From: Pseudomonadota bacterium
Lineage (GTDB): Bacteria; Pseudomonadota; Gammaproteobacteria; Burkholderiales; Burkholderiaceae_C
NCBI GenBank assembly: GCA_018242005.1
Contig: JAFECU010000293.1
Span: forward strand, 1-58,276
Direction of reading: 5' to 3'
DNA length: 58,276 nucleotides
The notes under the pieces were generated by a model. That model worked only from the letters and a program-made list of their open reading frames with translations. It was not told the origin of the DNA and did no database searches. Positions 34,233 through 42,971 of this stretch are shown here, in pieces. Each line of letters opens with the position of its first letter. Position 1 is the stretch's first letter. The position numbers and the translations under genes were made by a program.

Positions 34233-34244
34233 GAAAACCCTAGG
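34233..34244. promoter_or_regulatory. GAAAACCCTAGG motif upstream of sorA (candidate operator)
   Basis: GAAAACCCTAGG lies about 120 nt upstream of the sorA start. The same 12 bases occur at 45787-45798 upstream of the CoA-transferase gene, inside a hairpin-like palindrome. CTAG is usually rare in bacterial DNA. Candidate shared regulator site; speculative. Confidence 0.3.
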
Positions 34245-34262
34245 GACGCCAGAGCGTGTCCG

Positions 34263-35156
34263 TCAGGGCGAGCCCAGGAAGCGCCCCGGCGCCAGTCCCA
34301 CGGCGCGGCGCACCATCGCGCTGAAGGCGCTCGGGCTGTTGTAGCCCAGCTCCGCCGCTATCTGGTTGATGGGCAGCCGGCCCGCGCCCAGCGCCACGGC
34401 GCGCGCCAGAATGACCTGCTGCCGCCACTGCGTGAAGGTGCTGCCCAGCTCCTGGCGGAAGAGGCGCGACACCGTGCGCGGGCTCGCGCCCGTGTCGTGC
34501 GCCCATTCGGCCAGCGTCTCGTGGCGCGTCGGGTCGGCGATCACGGCCTCGCAAAGGTGGCGCAGGCGCTTGTCGCGCGGCAGGTCAACGCCTAGGCGCA
34601 CGCTGCTGGCGCGGCGCAGCTCGTCCAGGATCAGGGCGCTCAGGTGACGTTCGCGGTGCAGCAGCTCGGGCGGCGGCGGATCGCCGTCGTCGGGCTCGGT
34701 CGGCATTTCGCGCACCAGCGCGCGCAGCAGCTCGGACACCTCCAGCACGCGGCATTGGCGCCAGGACTCCTCCTGCGCGCGTGCCACGGCGGGGCCGCAG
34801 CGGCCGGGCGGCTGATAGAAGTACAGCGTGCGCAGGTCCGCATCCTCGACCATGGTCACGGCATGTTCCACGCCGGGCGGAATCCACAGCGCGCGCGATG
34901 GCGGCACGATGTAGGCGCCATGCGGCACGGTCAGGCGCAGCACGCCCGCGGTCGAGATGGCCACCTGCGCCCAGGGGTGGCTGTGCGGCCGCACCTGGGT
35001 GTCGGCGCGCAGCTCGCGGTGCTTGGCGCGCACGGGCCGCGCGCGGCTGGGCACGAACAGATGGGGCGTGAGCGACTCCACGTACGACAGCACGCGTGCC
35101 GCCCTCGGGGCAGCTGGCGTATCTGCGTGGTCAGGCAGAGGCGTGTGACTTGGCAT
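34263..35156 (-). CDS. AraC-family regulator with N-terminal cupin
   Basis: 297 aa. The cupin-like half has HSHPWAQVAIS and WIPPGVEHAV (about 55-105). The C-terminal AraC double HTH (about 195-297) reads ETLAEWAHDTGASPRTVSRLFRQE and INQIAAELGYNSPSAFSAMVRRAVG. It is divergent from an MFS transporter gene across 66 bp, the layout of regulator plus efflux pump pairs such as NimR-NimT in E. coli. The inducer is unknown. Confidence 0.9.
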   Translation of the reverse strand: MPSHTPLPDHADTPAAPRAARVLSYVESLTPHLFVPSRARPVRAKHRELRADTQVRPHSHPWAQVAISTAGVLRLTVPHGAYIVPPSRALWIPPGVEHAVTMVEDADLRTLYFYQPPGRCGPAVARAQEESWRQCRVLEVSELLRALVREMPTEPDDGDPPPPELLHRERHLSALILDELRRASSVRLGVDLPRDKRLRHLCEAVIADPTRHETLAEWAHDTGASPRTVSRLFRQELGSTFTQWRQQVILARAVALGAGRLPINQIAAELGYNSPSAFSAMVRRAVGLAPGRFLGSP

Positions 35157-35170
35157 GATCGCGACAGAAA

Positions 35171-35201
35171 TTGTCCGTCTATCGTATATCGGACTTGTCC
35201 G
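35171..35201. promoter_or_regulatory. Direct repeat TTGTCCG pair (candidate AraC-type operator)
   Basis: TTGTCCG at 35171-35177 and again at 35195-35201, 24 bp apart (a little over two turns); a GTCCG/CGGAC dyad lies between. It sits midway between the AraC-type regulator and the MFS gene, where an activator/repressor site is expected. Confidence 0.55.
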
Positions 35202-35221
35202 CCTTGCCTACCATCACGCCC

Positions 35222-36478
35222 ATGACGACCGCCGCCACCCCCTCCCTGCGCCAGGACGCGCGCACCATAGGCCTCATAGGCCTTGCGCACGGCTCCTCGC
35301 ATTTCTTCCACATGCTGCTGCCGCCGCTGTTTCCGTTCCTGATCAAGGATTTTGGCTACAGCTATTCGGAGCTTGGCCTGCTGCTGTCGGTGTTCTTCGT
35401 GGTCTCGGGCACGGGGCAGGCGATGGCAGGCTTTCTGGTGGACAAGGTGGGCGCGCGCCCGGTGCTGTTCGCGGCCCTGTCCAGCTTTGCCGCGGCCGGC
35501 CTGGTGGCGGGAAGCGCAGGCGGCTATGCCGGACTGGTGGTGGCGGCCGTGTTCGCCGGCCTGGGCAATGCGCCCTTCCACCCGGTGGACTTCACCATTC
35601 TCAACAAGCGCGTCTCGCCCGCGCGCCTGGGCCATGGGTTTTCGGTGCACGGCATCTCGGGCAACCTGGGCTGGGCCACGGCGCCGGTGTTCATGGCCGG
35701 CATCGCCACGGCCACGGGTTCCTGGCGCATGGCCTGCCTGGGGGCCGCAGCGATGGCGCTGTTGGTGCTGGCCGTCATGCTTTGGAACCGCGACGCACTC
35801 GATGACCGTCTGGGCAGCTGGGCGCACCAGGCGACCAAGGGCGTGGCAGGCGGCAATGTCGCGCCCGAGCACCCCATGGCCTTCCTCAGACTGCCGGCCG
35901 TGTGGCTGTGCTTCTCGTTCTTCTTCTGGAGCACCTGCTCGCTGAGCGCCATTCAGAGTTTTGCCGGCCCGTCTCTGCAGCGCATGTATGACATTCCTTT
36001 GTCGCTCAGCGCCATGGTGGTCACCGGCTACATGCTGTGCGGCGCCATGGGCATGGTGATAGGCGGCTTCCTCGTGGGCCGCGTGGAGCGGCTGGAAAAG
36101 ACCATCAGCCTGTGCCTGCTGGCCTCGGCCACGCTGCTCACGTTGGTGGGTTTGGGCGTGCTGCCCGGCGGCGCGGCGCTGGCCGTGGCCTCGCTGGCCG
36201 GCATGGGCATAGGCATTGCCGGGCCCTCGCGCGACATGCTCATCAAGCGCGCCGCACCCCCCGGCGCCACGGGGCGCGTGTATGGCACGGTGTACTCGGG
36301 GCTGGATCTGGGTTTCTGCCTGGCGGCGCCGGTGTTCGGCGCTATGCTGGACGCGCAGATGAACGCCAGCATCTTCTATGGCTCGGCGCTGGCGCTGGTG
36401 CTGGGCGTGATCTCGGCCGGCTTTGTGGGCGCGGGCGTGGCCTCGCGCCGCCTGCAGGCCGCTCGGTCGGCGGCCTGA
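35222..36478 (+). CDS. MFS transporter, FSR-like
   Basis: 418 aa, about 12 transmembrane helices. Start ATG 35222 (MTTAATPSLRQD); the TTG at 35171 lies in the operator. GLAHGSSHFFHMLLPPLFP, the cytoplasmic-loop motif GFLVDKVGARPV and the fifth-helix region APFHPVDFTILNKR resemble the fosmidomycin-resistance (FSR) subgroup. Controlled probably by the divergent AraC-type regulator. The substrate is unknown and may be a drug or aromatic acid. Confidence 0.88.
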   Translation: MTTAATPSLRQDARTIGLIGLAHGSSHFFHMLLPPLFPFLIKDFGYSYSELGLLLSVFFVVSGTGQAMAGFLVDKVGARPVLFAALSSFAAAGLVAGSAGGYAGLVVAAVFAGLGNAPFHPVDFTILNKRVSPARLGHGFSVHGISGNLGWATAPVFMAGIATATGSWRMACLGAAAMALLVLAVMLWNRDALDDRLGSWAHQATKGVAGGNVAPEHPMAFLRLPAVWLCFSFFFWSTCSLSAIQSFAGPSLQRMYDIPLSLSAMVVTGYMLCGAMGMVIGGFLVGRVERLEKTISLCLLASATLLTLVGLGVLPGGAALAVASLAGMGIGIAGPSRDMLIKRAAPPGATGRVYGTVYSGLDLGFCLAAPVFGAMLDAQMNASIFYGSALALVLGVISAGFVGAGVASRRLQAARSAA

Positions 36479-36491
36479 GAGCCCCGCACCG

Positions 36492-37301
36492 TCAGGAATT
36501 GCGATAGGCCATGGGCGTCTCCGGCACGGGGTAGCCGGCGGCGCCAAAGGTCTCGACGATGGCCTTGTTCGTGTCGAAGTACACCTGCCAGTAATTGTCG
36601 GTGTGCGTGAAGGGGCGCACGCACAGTTTGGGGCCCTCGGGCGTGAACTCCATGATCTCAATGACCGGCGCCGGATTCGTGGCCACGTTGGGAATGGCGG
36701 CAATCACGGGCGCCAGGCGCGCAATGGCATCCAGCGGGTTCACGCTGTTGGCCACCTTGGCCACGCAGTCCACGCGGCGCACGGGCAGGGCGCTGAAGTT
36801 CTGGATGTTGTCGCCAAAGATCTTGCCGTTGCCGACCACTGTCATCACGTTGTCGGGCGTGGTCAGCGTGGTGGCAAACAGGCCCAGCTCGGTCACCGTG
36901 CCCACCACGCCGCCGGCACTGATGAAGTCGCCCACCTTGTAGGGGCGCAGCACCTGCATGAAGACGCCCGCGGCAAAGTTGCCCAGCATGCCGCTCCAGG
37001 CCGCACCAATGGCCAGGCCTGCGCCCGCCAGCAGCGCGGCAAACGAGGTGGTCTTGACGCCGAAGATGTCCAGGATCGCCAGGATCAGGACGATGTTGAG
37101 CAGCACGCCGATGATGGACTTGAGGTAATTCGCCAGCGTCGAATCGATCTTGCCGCCGCGCTGAAGCAGCTTGCCCATCAGGCTCACGGCCAGGCCGATG
37201 AGCCAGCGGCCCACTATCCAGGCGACGATGGCCGTGGCCAGCTTGATGGCGAAGTCGGTGCCTTGCGTGGTCAGAAATTGCCAGATGTCGGTAGTGTTCA
37301 T
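36492..37301 (-). CDS. mscS: Small-conductance mechanosensitive channel (MscS family)
   Basis: 269 aa, the E. coli MscS size. Three helices: TM1 about 20-40, TM2 about 65-85, TM3 about 90-115 with the pore-lining glycine/alanine pattern (LLAGAGLAIGAAWSGMLGNFAAGVFMQV). The beta domain follows (RPYKVGDFISAGGVVGTVTEL, TPDNVMTVVGNGKIFGDNI). Releases osmolytes upon hypo-osmotic shock. Confidence 0.92.
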   Translation of the reverse strand: MNTTDIWQFLTTQGTDFAIKLATAIVAWIVGRWLIGLAVSLMGKLLQRGGKIDSTLANYLKSIIGVLLNIVLILAILDIFGVKTTSFAALLAGAGLAIGAAWSGMLGNFAAGVFMQVLRPYKVGDFISAGGVVGTVTELGLFATTLTTPDNVMTVVGNGKIFGDNIQNFSALPVRRVDCVAKVANSVNPLDAIARLAPVIAAIPNVATNPAPVIEIMEFTPEGPKLCVRPFTHTDNYWQVYFDTNKAIVETFGAAGYPVPETPMAYRNS

Positions 37302-37427
37302 GGTCGCCCTCAGCCGTCAAGAATGTGAAACCGTTGGAGCCTAGCGCAATCGCCGGCCGGGCAATGTGAAACATCGTGAGCCGCGGCGGCCCAGCGCACG
37401 CCGCCAGGCTCTGTCTTCGCCCGCGCA

Positions 37428-37769
37428 CTACCGCCGGACAATATCGACGGACACCTCGACCGCCGGCACGGCTCCCCGGTTTTCCAGCCAGTGCGTGGTG
37501 TGCCTGTCCTCCTGCCAGCCCAGGCCCGGGCCGTAGTTGGTGACCACGCCGTTCCTGTGGTCGGTGATCGTGCCCTGCAGTATGTAGACCACGCCCGGCC
37601 TGTCCACATGGCTGTGCATCGGGCCGAAGACGCCGCCGGGCGCAATGGTGACCAGGCGCATGCGCAGCTCGCGCCCGGCCATGCCCTCGATCTCGGGCCC
37701 CAGGTCCACCGCCGCCAGTAGCTCCACCGTGACCCCTTGCGTCTGCGGGGCTGCAGGTTCGCTGCTCAT
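37428..37769 (-). CDS. Small cupin-domain protein
   Basis: 113 aa, a single cupin barrel. The metal-type motif 1 is G-x5-H-x-H (GPMHSHVDRPGVVYILQG), and motif 2 ends with HTTHWLENRG. The tail lacks any other domain. It lies 9 nt after the DsrE-like gene and in the same direction, so the two are probably co-transcribed. Ligand or reaction unknown. Confidence 0.82.
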   Translation of the reverse strand: MSSEPAAPQTQGVTVELLAAVDLGPEIEGMAGRELRMRLVTIAPGGVFGPMHSHVDRPGVVYILQGTITDHRNGVVTNYGPGLGWQEDRHTTHWLENRGAVPAVEVSVDIVRR

Positions 37770-37778
37770 GGCGTTTTC

Positions 37779-38159
37779 CTAGAAGCTCAGGCTGGCGGCC
37801 CCGGCCTTGAGCCGTTCATGCATGGCGCTGGCACCCTGGATGCTCACGCCCGGCATCAGGTCCTCCTGCGTATAGCCGCGGGCCTTGACGCAGGGCGGGC
37901 AGGCCCAGATCGTGCCGCCGCGGGCCAGGAAGTCGTCGATCAGTGCCTTCAAGGGGTCCAGGGGCGGCACATGCGTGATGTCCACGGCCCTGCGCCGAAC
38001 CAGGTCTACGCCCGAACTGACGAGAAAGGCATAGACCTTCATTCCGGCCGTGATGCCGCCGCAGGCGATGGTGAAGGCCACCGACGAGAGTTCGTGGTCC
38101 GTGCCTCGGGTGACCAGGACGACGAGTTCGCGCGCGCTGGATGCTGAGATATCCGACAT
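37779..38159 (-). CDS. DsrE-family sulfur-relay-like protein
   Basis: 126 aa from ATG 38159 (CAAGGAGATTGCG upstream). DsrE/F-like Rossmann fold: LVVLVTRGTDHELSSVAFTI, GGITAGMKVYAFLVSSGV, then WACPPCVKARGY with a CPPC motif that could carry persulfide or a redox pair. Family members shuttle sulfur or act as accessory proteins. The cupin gene downstream is its probable partner. Without a dsr or tus operon nearby the role stays open. Confidence 0.82.
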   Translation of the reverse strand: MSDISASSARELVVLVTRGTDHELSSVAFTIACGGITAGMKVYAFLVSSGVDLVRRRAVDITHVPPLDPLKALIDDFLARGGTIWACPPCVKARGYTQEDLMPGVSIQGASAMHERLKAGAASLSF

Positions 38160-38401
38160 CGCAATCTCCTTGTGTTCGCTCGTTTGAGGAACCAACGGTC
38201 ATGCGCTGAGCGCGGCGCGTGGCCGCGGTCATGGTACTGCCGGTAAGGCAGGAGAACAATGGTTCGAGGCATGTGAAGCCTGCCGCCGGCCAGTTGGAGA
38301 CTGCGAGGCATCCTGCCCCGCGCGGGGCGGCAGTCAACGGCAGTCGCGAGCTGCGCGATTGCGCGACAGGCTGAACGCACGCGCCCGTTGGGCCTGGCGG
38401 C
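38160..38401. other. Intergenic region
   Basis: About 240 bp without a credible ORF. Contains a perfect palindrome GCCCCGCGCGGGGC (38315-38328), about 75 nt beyond the stop of the flavoprotein gene on the minus strand; it may end that transcript. Nothing else recognised. Confidence 0.45.
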
Positions 38402-39814
38402 TCACAGCGCGAAGATCTTCCCCGGGTTGAGGATGTTCTGCGGGTCCAGCGCCCGCTTGATGGCACGCATCATGTCCACCGCGCCGGCCCCGGCCTCGTC
38501 CAGCAGAAAGCCCATCTTGTGGATGCCCACGCCATGCTCGCCCGTGCAGGTGCCGCCCATGGCCAGGGCGCGCGCCACCAGCCGCTGGTTCAAGGCCTCG
38601 GCGCGCTCGCGCTCGTCGGGTGACTCCGGGTCGATCAGGTAGCCGAAGTGGAAGTTGCCGTCGCCCACATGGCCGACGAGGAAGTAGGGAATGCCGCTGG
38701 CGTCGGCCTCCTGCACCGATTCCAGAAGGCAGTCGGCCAGGCGCGAGATTGGCACGCAGGTGTCGGTGCTGATGGCGCGGCAGCCCGGGCGGCTTTGCAC
38801 GGCGGCAAAGTAGGCGTTGTGCCGCGCGGTCCACAGGCGCGTGCGCTCCTCGGGCGTGCTGGCCCATTCGAAGGCCTGGCCGCCGAATTCGCGCGCGATC
38901 TCCTGCACCGTCTCGGCCTGCTCCTTGACGCTCATCGCCGAGCCGTGGAATTCCATGAGCAGCAGCGGCTCCTCGCGCAGCGTGAGCTTGCTGTGGGCGT
39001 TGACCATGCGCACGCTGTTGGCGTCGATGAGCTCGACGCGCGCGATCGGCACGCCCAGCTGAATGGTCTGGATCACGGTGCGCACGGCGGCCTCGATGCT
39101 CGGGAAGGAGCAGATGGCGGCGCTCACCGCCTCCGGCAGCGGGTACAGGCGCAGCGTGACCTCGGTGAAGATGCCCAGCGTGCCCTCGCTGCCCACCATC
39201 AGGCGCGTGAGGTCGTAGCCGGCGCTGCTCTTCTTGGCGCGCGTGCCGGTGCGGATCACCTCGCCGCCGGCCGTGACAACCTCGAGCGCGAGCACGTTCT
39301 CGCGCATGGTGCCGTAGCGCACGGCGTTGGTGCCGCTGGCGCGCGTGGCGGCCATGCCGCCGATGCTGGCGTCGGCGCCGGGGTCTATGGGAAAGAACAG
39401 GCCGGTGTCCTTGATGGCCTCGTTGAGCGCCTTGCGCGTGATGCCGGGCTGCGCGGTGACGGTGAGGTCGTCGGCGTCGATGCTGAGCACGCGGTTCATG
39501 CGGCTCACGTCGATGCTGATGCCGCCCTGCACCGCCAGCAGATGGCCTTCGAGCGAAGAGCCTGCCCCGTAGGCGATCACGGGCACCGCATGCTGCGCGG
39601 CCAGGCGCATGGCGTCGGCGACGTCCTGCGTGCTTTCGGCAAACACCACGGCCGCGGGCGGCGGCGCGCTGATCGAACCCTCGTCGCGTCCATGCTGCTC
39701 GCGCACGGCCTGGGCCGTCGAGAGCCGCGCGCCAAAACGCGCGCCAAGTGCGTCCAGCAGGGCCGGGGGCACGGGGCGGGACTGCAGTTGGGCGACGGGG
39801 GAGGGGGCGTTCAT
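38402..39814 (-). CDS. FAD-binding oxidoreductase, D-lactate dehydrogenase (cytochrome) type
   Basis: 470 aa from ATG 39814 (GGAG upstream). FAD-4 domain with PVIAYGAGSSLEGHLLAV, DPGADASIGGMAATRASGTNAVRYG and GSEGTLGI; FAD-oxidase C domain with HVGDGNFHFGYLID and GTCTGEHGVGIHKMGFL, ending in PGKIF. These are hallmarks of the Dld/GlcD family, which oxidise D-2-hydroxyacids (D-lactate, glycolate) and feed electrons to cytochrome c or quinone. No iron-sulfur subunit is near, so the single-subunit D-lactate dehydrogenase type is more likely than glycolate oxidase. Confidence 0.9.
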   Translation of the reverse strand: MNAPSPVAQLQSRPVPPALLDALGARFGARLSTAQAVREQHGRDEGSISAPPPAAVVFAESTQDVADAMRLAAQHAVPVIAYGAGSSLEGHLLAVQGGISIDVSRMNRVLSIDADDLTVTAQPGITRKALNEAIKDTGLFFPIDPGADASIGGMAATRASGTNAVRYGTMRENVLALEVVTAGGEVIRTGTRAKKSSAGYDLTRLMVGSEGTLGIFTEVTLRLYPLPEAVSAAICSFPSIEAAVRTVIQTIQLGVPIARVELIDANSVRMVNAHSKLTLREEPLLLMEFHGSAMSVKEQAETVQEIAREFGGQAFEWASTPEERTRLWTARHNAYFAAVQSRPGCRAISTDTCVPISRLADCLLESVQEADASGIPYFLVGHVGDGNFHFGYLIDPESPDERERAEALNQRLVARALAMGGTCTGEHGVGIHKMGFLLDEAGAGAVDMMRAIKRALDPQNILNPGKIFAL

Positions 39815-39866
39815 GGGGGACTCCAGGGGACAGGGGGCGTCCATTCTAGAAGTCCGCCGGGGAATG

Positions 39867-39899
39867 GGGCCCGCGGCGCCAGGAAGCACCCGCGGGCCC
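39867..39899 (-). terminator. GGGCCCGCGG hairpin downstream of the small secreted-protein gene
   Basis: GGGCCCGCGG (39867-39876) pairs perfectly with CCGCGGGCCC (39890-39899), 13-nt loop. It starts 9 nt past the stop of the minus-strand small gene. No T-run, so factor-independent termination is uncertain. Confidence 0.5.
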
Positions 39900-39907
39900 A
39901 GGATGGA

Positions 39908-40180
39908 TCAGGAGCGGATGCCGGCGGCGCGCCTGGCGGCTTCAAGCCTGGCGCCACCGCCTGCGGCCGTGTCGGGCTCGGGCAGGGAACGGCCCGGGTC
40001 CAGCTTGTACCTTGGCAGGGCGCTGGCGCCAGGCGTGGGCTGGGCCTGCGCCTGCCCCAGCGCACCGCCGACGGTCAGCGCCGCGAACAGCATCACGCTG
40101 CGGGCATCGAACGAGGAGAGGAGTTGTCGTTGCTTGGTGGAACGTGGCATCGATTCGATCTCCGTGAGGCAGTTGAACAA
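39908..40180 (-). CDS. Small secreted protein of unknown function
   Basis: 90 aa from ATG 40180, or 80 aa from ATG 40150. It has a signal-peptide-like segment (VMLFAALTVGGALGQAQAQ, cleavage after AQA) followed by about 40 residues rich in Pro, Gly, Ala and Arg (YKLDPGRSLPEPDTAAGGGARLEAARRAAG). It has no domain I know. A strong hairpin right after the stop supports a real transcription unit. Seen as plausible, not certain. Confidence 0.55.
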   Translation of the reverse strand: MFNCLTEIESMPRSTKQRQLLSSFDARSVMLFAALTVGGALGQAQAQPTPGASALPRYKLDPGRSLPEPDTAAGGGARLEAARRAAGIRS

Positions 40181-40307
40181 GCGCGCATTGCACCGCAGCA
40201 GGCGCCGCGCGGGCCAGCAGTTTTGCCCGCTGTTGCCCTACTCAACAATCGCGCAGTGGATGTAACGCACAATCGTCGGCCCGGTCCCAAAACATGAGGA
40301 ATGCCCT

Positions 40308-40883
40308 ATGGGAAACAGACTGACACAGATCGCAACGCGCACCGGTGACGACGGCAGCACCGGCCTGGGCGACAACACCCGCGTGTCCAAGGCCAGCGGA
40401 CGCCCGCAGGCCATGGGCGACGTGGATGAGCTCAACAGCCACATCGGCCTGCTGCTGTGCGAGACCATGCCGGCAGACATGCGCGAGCTGCTCATCGACA
40501 TCCAGCACCAGCTGTTCAACCTGGGCGGCGAGCTGTCCATGCCCGGCTATGAATTGCTCAAGGATGGCGCGCTGCTGCAGCTCGACCAGGCGCTGGCGCG
40601 CTACAACGCCGAGCTGCCGCGGCTGCTGGAATTCATACTGCCGGCGGGCACGCGCGCCGCGGCCCAGGCCCATGTCTGCCGCACGGTGGCGCGCCGCGCC
40701 GAGCGCGCCGTGGTGGCGCTGCAGCAGCACGAGGACATGCGCCCCGCGCCGCGCCAGTACCTGAACCGCCTGTCCGACCTGCTGTTCGTGCTCTCGCGCG
40801 TGCTCAACCGCATGGATGGCGGCAGCGAGTTTTACTGGAAGAGCGAGCGCCTGGCGCGGCAGGCGGATGATGCTGACAAATAG
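40308..40883 (+). CDS. Cob(I)alamin adenosyltransferase, PduO type
   Basis: 191 aa. Attaches adenosyl from ATP to cobalamin. Conserved ATP-binding start IATRTGDDGSTGLGDN, RVSKASGRPQAMGDVDELN, and the helix motif VARRAERAVVAL...QYLNRLSDLLFVLSRVLNR. Family size is right. Its TAG stop at 40881-40883 lies within a family-B repeat (40877-40927), so the insertion seems to have fixed the gene's end. A cobalamin riboswitch is not seen upstream. Confidence 0.92.
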   Translation: MGNRLTQIATRTGDDGSTGLGDNTRVSKASGRPQAMGDVDELNSHIGLLLCETMPADMRELLIDIQHQLFNLGGELSMPGYELLKDGALLQLDQALARYNAELPRLLEFILPAGTRAAAQAHVCRTVARRAERAVVALQQHEDMRPAPRQYLNRLSDLLFVLSRVLNRMDGGSEFYWKSERLARQADDADK

Positions 40884-40927
40884 ATAGCTTCAGCCGCTTT
40901 GCGCGTATGCGCGAAGGCCCGATTTCA
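40877..40927 (+). repeat. Family-B repeat, copy 4
   Basis: AAATAGATAGCTTCAGCC at the left, central imperfect dyad CTTTGCGCG/CGCGAAGG, right end GCCCGATTTCAGG. It overlaps the stop of the adenosyltransferase gene. The rest of the gap to 41109 shows no gene. Confidence 0.65.
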
Positions 40928-41109
40928 GGTGGATTTCAGCTCGCCATTGGCGGGCGATCACCGCGGCGCTTTGTCGCGGGCGCGACGCCTCCAACCGCGC
41001 GCACGGGTGAAGGCCTTGGACAGCAGGGCATTTTGTTGCAAACTATTACACCTCCACCCTGTCACGACGGCGCATAGCGCATTCGCCATTGCCACCCTCA
41101 AGGAGATCA

Positions 41110-42288
41110 ATGCCTCAGCACACCAGGCCCCGCAGCGCGAGCCTATCGCAGCGGCTGTTGACGCTGCTGATCACCGACGACCCGCATCAGCGCGTTCGCC
41201 TGACCATGACGGGGATGGCGGCGCTGCTGATGCTGTGTTGTATTGCGGTGGTGCAGCTCGTGACCGTGGAGGCGCCGAGCCTGTTTGCCTGGGTGCAGGG
41301 GTGGAGCCTGGTGTGCAGCATCGGCCTGGTGGTGGTCTATGCGCTGATACGCAGCGGCTTCAGCCAGCGCTGGCGCGACCCGGCCATGACGCTGTTTCAG
41401 ATCCTCGCGTCCCTTTTCGGCGCCGCGGTCGCCTACGTCATCGCCGGCCCGGCGCGCGACATTGTGTTGCCCATCGTCGCCGTGATTCTGGTGTTCGGAT
41501 CGTTCGGGCTGACGCGCCAGCAAATGCTGTTCGTGCTGGTGTATGGCATGGCGGCCTTTGCGCTCGCGGTGGCCGCGGTGCAATGGTGGCCGGGTGCGGG
41601 CGGGCAAACGCCGCTGGAGTCGCTTGCCACCATGGTCATGGTGGTCGTTGTCATGGCCAGCAGCACACTGCTGAACATGCGCATATCCGCCGCACGCGAA
41701 AAACTGCGCCAGCAAAAGCTGTCGGTTGAACGTGAGCGCGACCTGGCCATGCGCGATGCGCTCACCGGCCTGCCCAACCGGCGTTTCATGCAGGACATCA
41801 TGGGATGGGAGGGCGGCCGCATACAGCGCAGCGGCCGCAACGAGCTGCCGCTGCTGATTGCCCAGCTGGACCTGGACCATTTCAAGACCATCAACGACAC
41901 CCATGGCCATGCCGCAGGCGACGAGGTGCTGTGCGCGTTTGCCCAGCGTGTCCATGCCTGTATGCGCGCAAGCGATGTTTTGGCGCGCTGGGGCGGCGAA
42001 GAATTCGTGTTGATGATGACCCACACGACACGGGAGGACGGCGCCCGCGTGCTCGAGCGCCTGCGTGTCAACCTTGCCGAACTGCCACTGGTGCTTTCAA
42101 CGGGCACGAACATCGCCCTGACGGTATCCATAGGCGCGGCCCAGCAGCAGCAAGAGGAGTCGGCCGCCGAGTGGCTGTACCGCGCGGACATGGCCTTGTA
42201 CGCGGCCAAGACCGGCGGCCGCAACCGCGTGGTGTGGGCCGATCTCGCGTTTGCTGCGACTGCCGAGGCAGCCGAACATCAGGCCTGA
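41110..42288 (+). CDS. Membrane diguanylate cyclase (GGDEF)
   Basis: 392 aa from ATG 41110 (CAAGGAGATCA just upstream; ORF opens at 41089). Six hydrophobic helices in the first about 195 residues form a 6-7TM membrane sensor. A short coiled linker (AAREKLRQQKLSVERERDLAMRD) joins a GGDEF domain with DALTGLPNRR, LDLDHFKTINDTHGH and the active site RWGGEEF (about 295-299). The I-site RxxD lies five residues before it (RASD), so product feedback inhibition by c-di-GMP is expected. It makes c-di-GMP. Signal unknown. Confidence 0.92.
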   Translation: MPQHTRPRSASLSQRLLTLLITDDPHQRVRLTMTGMAALLMLCCIAVVQLVTVEAPSLFAWVQGWSLVCSIGLVVVYALIRSGFSQRWRDPAMTLFQILASLFGAAVAYVIAGPARDIVLPIVAVILVFGSFGLTRQQMLFVLVYGMAAFALAVAAVQWWPGAGGQTPLESLATMVMVVVVMASSTLLNMRISAAREKLRQQKLSVERERDLAMRDALTGLPNRRFMQDIMGWEGGRIQRSGRNELPLLIAQLDLDHFKTINDTHGHAAGDEVLCAFAQRVHACMRASDVLARWGGEEFVLMMTHTTREDGARVLERLRVNLAELPLVLSTGTNIALTVSIGAAQQQQEESAAEWLYRADMALYAAKTGGRNRVVWADLAFAATAEAAEHQA

Positions 42289-42307
42289 CCCGGCTCGTCG
42301 GGCCCAG

Positions 42308-42745
42308 CTACTCCCTTGGCGCCAGGATGGCCATGGTGATGCGCGAGACACAGGTCAGCTCGCCGGCGTCGTTGACCATGTCGATCTGCCACACCTGGGT
42401 TGTGCGGCCGACGTGCACGGGCCGGGCCGTTCCCGTGACCCAACCGCTGCCGGCCGCGCGGATGTGGTTGGCGTTGATGTCCAGGCCCACGCCGCGATGG
42501 CCCTCCGGGCAGGCGTAGTACGCGCCAATGGAGCCCAGCGTTTCGGCCAGCACCACGCTCACGCCGCCATGCAGGATGCCGAAGGGCTGGCGCGTGCGTT
42601 GATCCACGGGCACGCGTCCGCGCAGGAAGTCGTCTCCCACCTCGGTGATTTCAATGCCCAGGTGCGAGGCCGCGGTGTTGGCATTGGTTTGGTTGAGCAG
42701 GTGCAGCGAGATCGGCTTTTTCCAAAGGGGCATGGCGTATTCCAT
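42308..42745 (-). CDS. Hotdog-fold acyl-CoA thioesterase (PaaI/YdiI type)
   Basis: 145 aa. LGIEITEVGDDFLRGRVPVDQRTRQPFGILHGGVSVVLAET is the hotdog helix with the His-Gly-Gly and catalytic Glu pattern of YdiI/PaaI thioesterases. DINANHIRAA and a terminal strand complete the fold. These hydrolyse aromatic or aliphatic acyl-CoA. It faces the diguanylate cyclase gene tail to tail (19-bp gap). Exact substrate unknown. Confidence 0.87.
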   Translation of the reverse strand: MEYAMPLWKKPISLHLLNQTNANTAASHLGIEITEVGDDFLRGRVPVDQRTRQPFGILHGGVSVVLAETLGSIGAYYACPEGHRGVGLDINANHIRAAGSGWVTGTARPVHVGRTTQVWQIDMVNDAGELTCVSRITMAILAPRE

Positions 42746-42971
42746 TCAAAAAGCGCAAGGGTGTGCGCTGACGGTTCCTGGAGGGCACTGAAAGTACCGG
42801 TGTCTGGTTGCCCGAGGCTGCTGCGCACGACACTAGAATGCCCGCCAACCCGCCCCTGGGAACGGCATTGAGCTTATCCGGTCTTCGCGGGCGTCGCTGT
42901 CGCCCGGGGTAGGCACCAGATCGACAGGCGCAACGGCCGCCGACCTCCAACTTTCGCTAAGACAAAACTTC

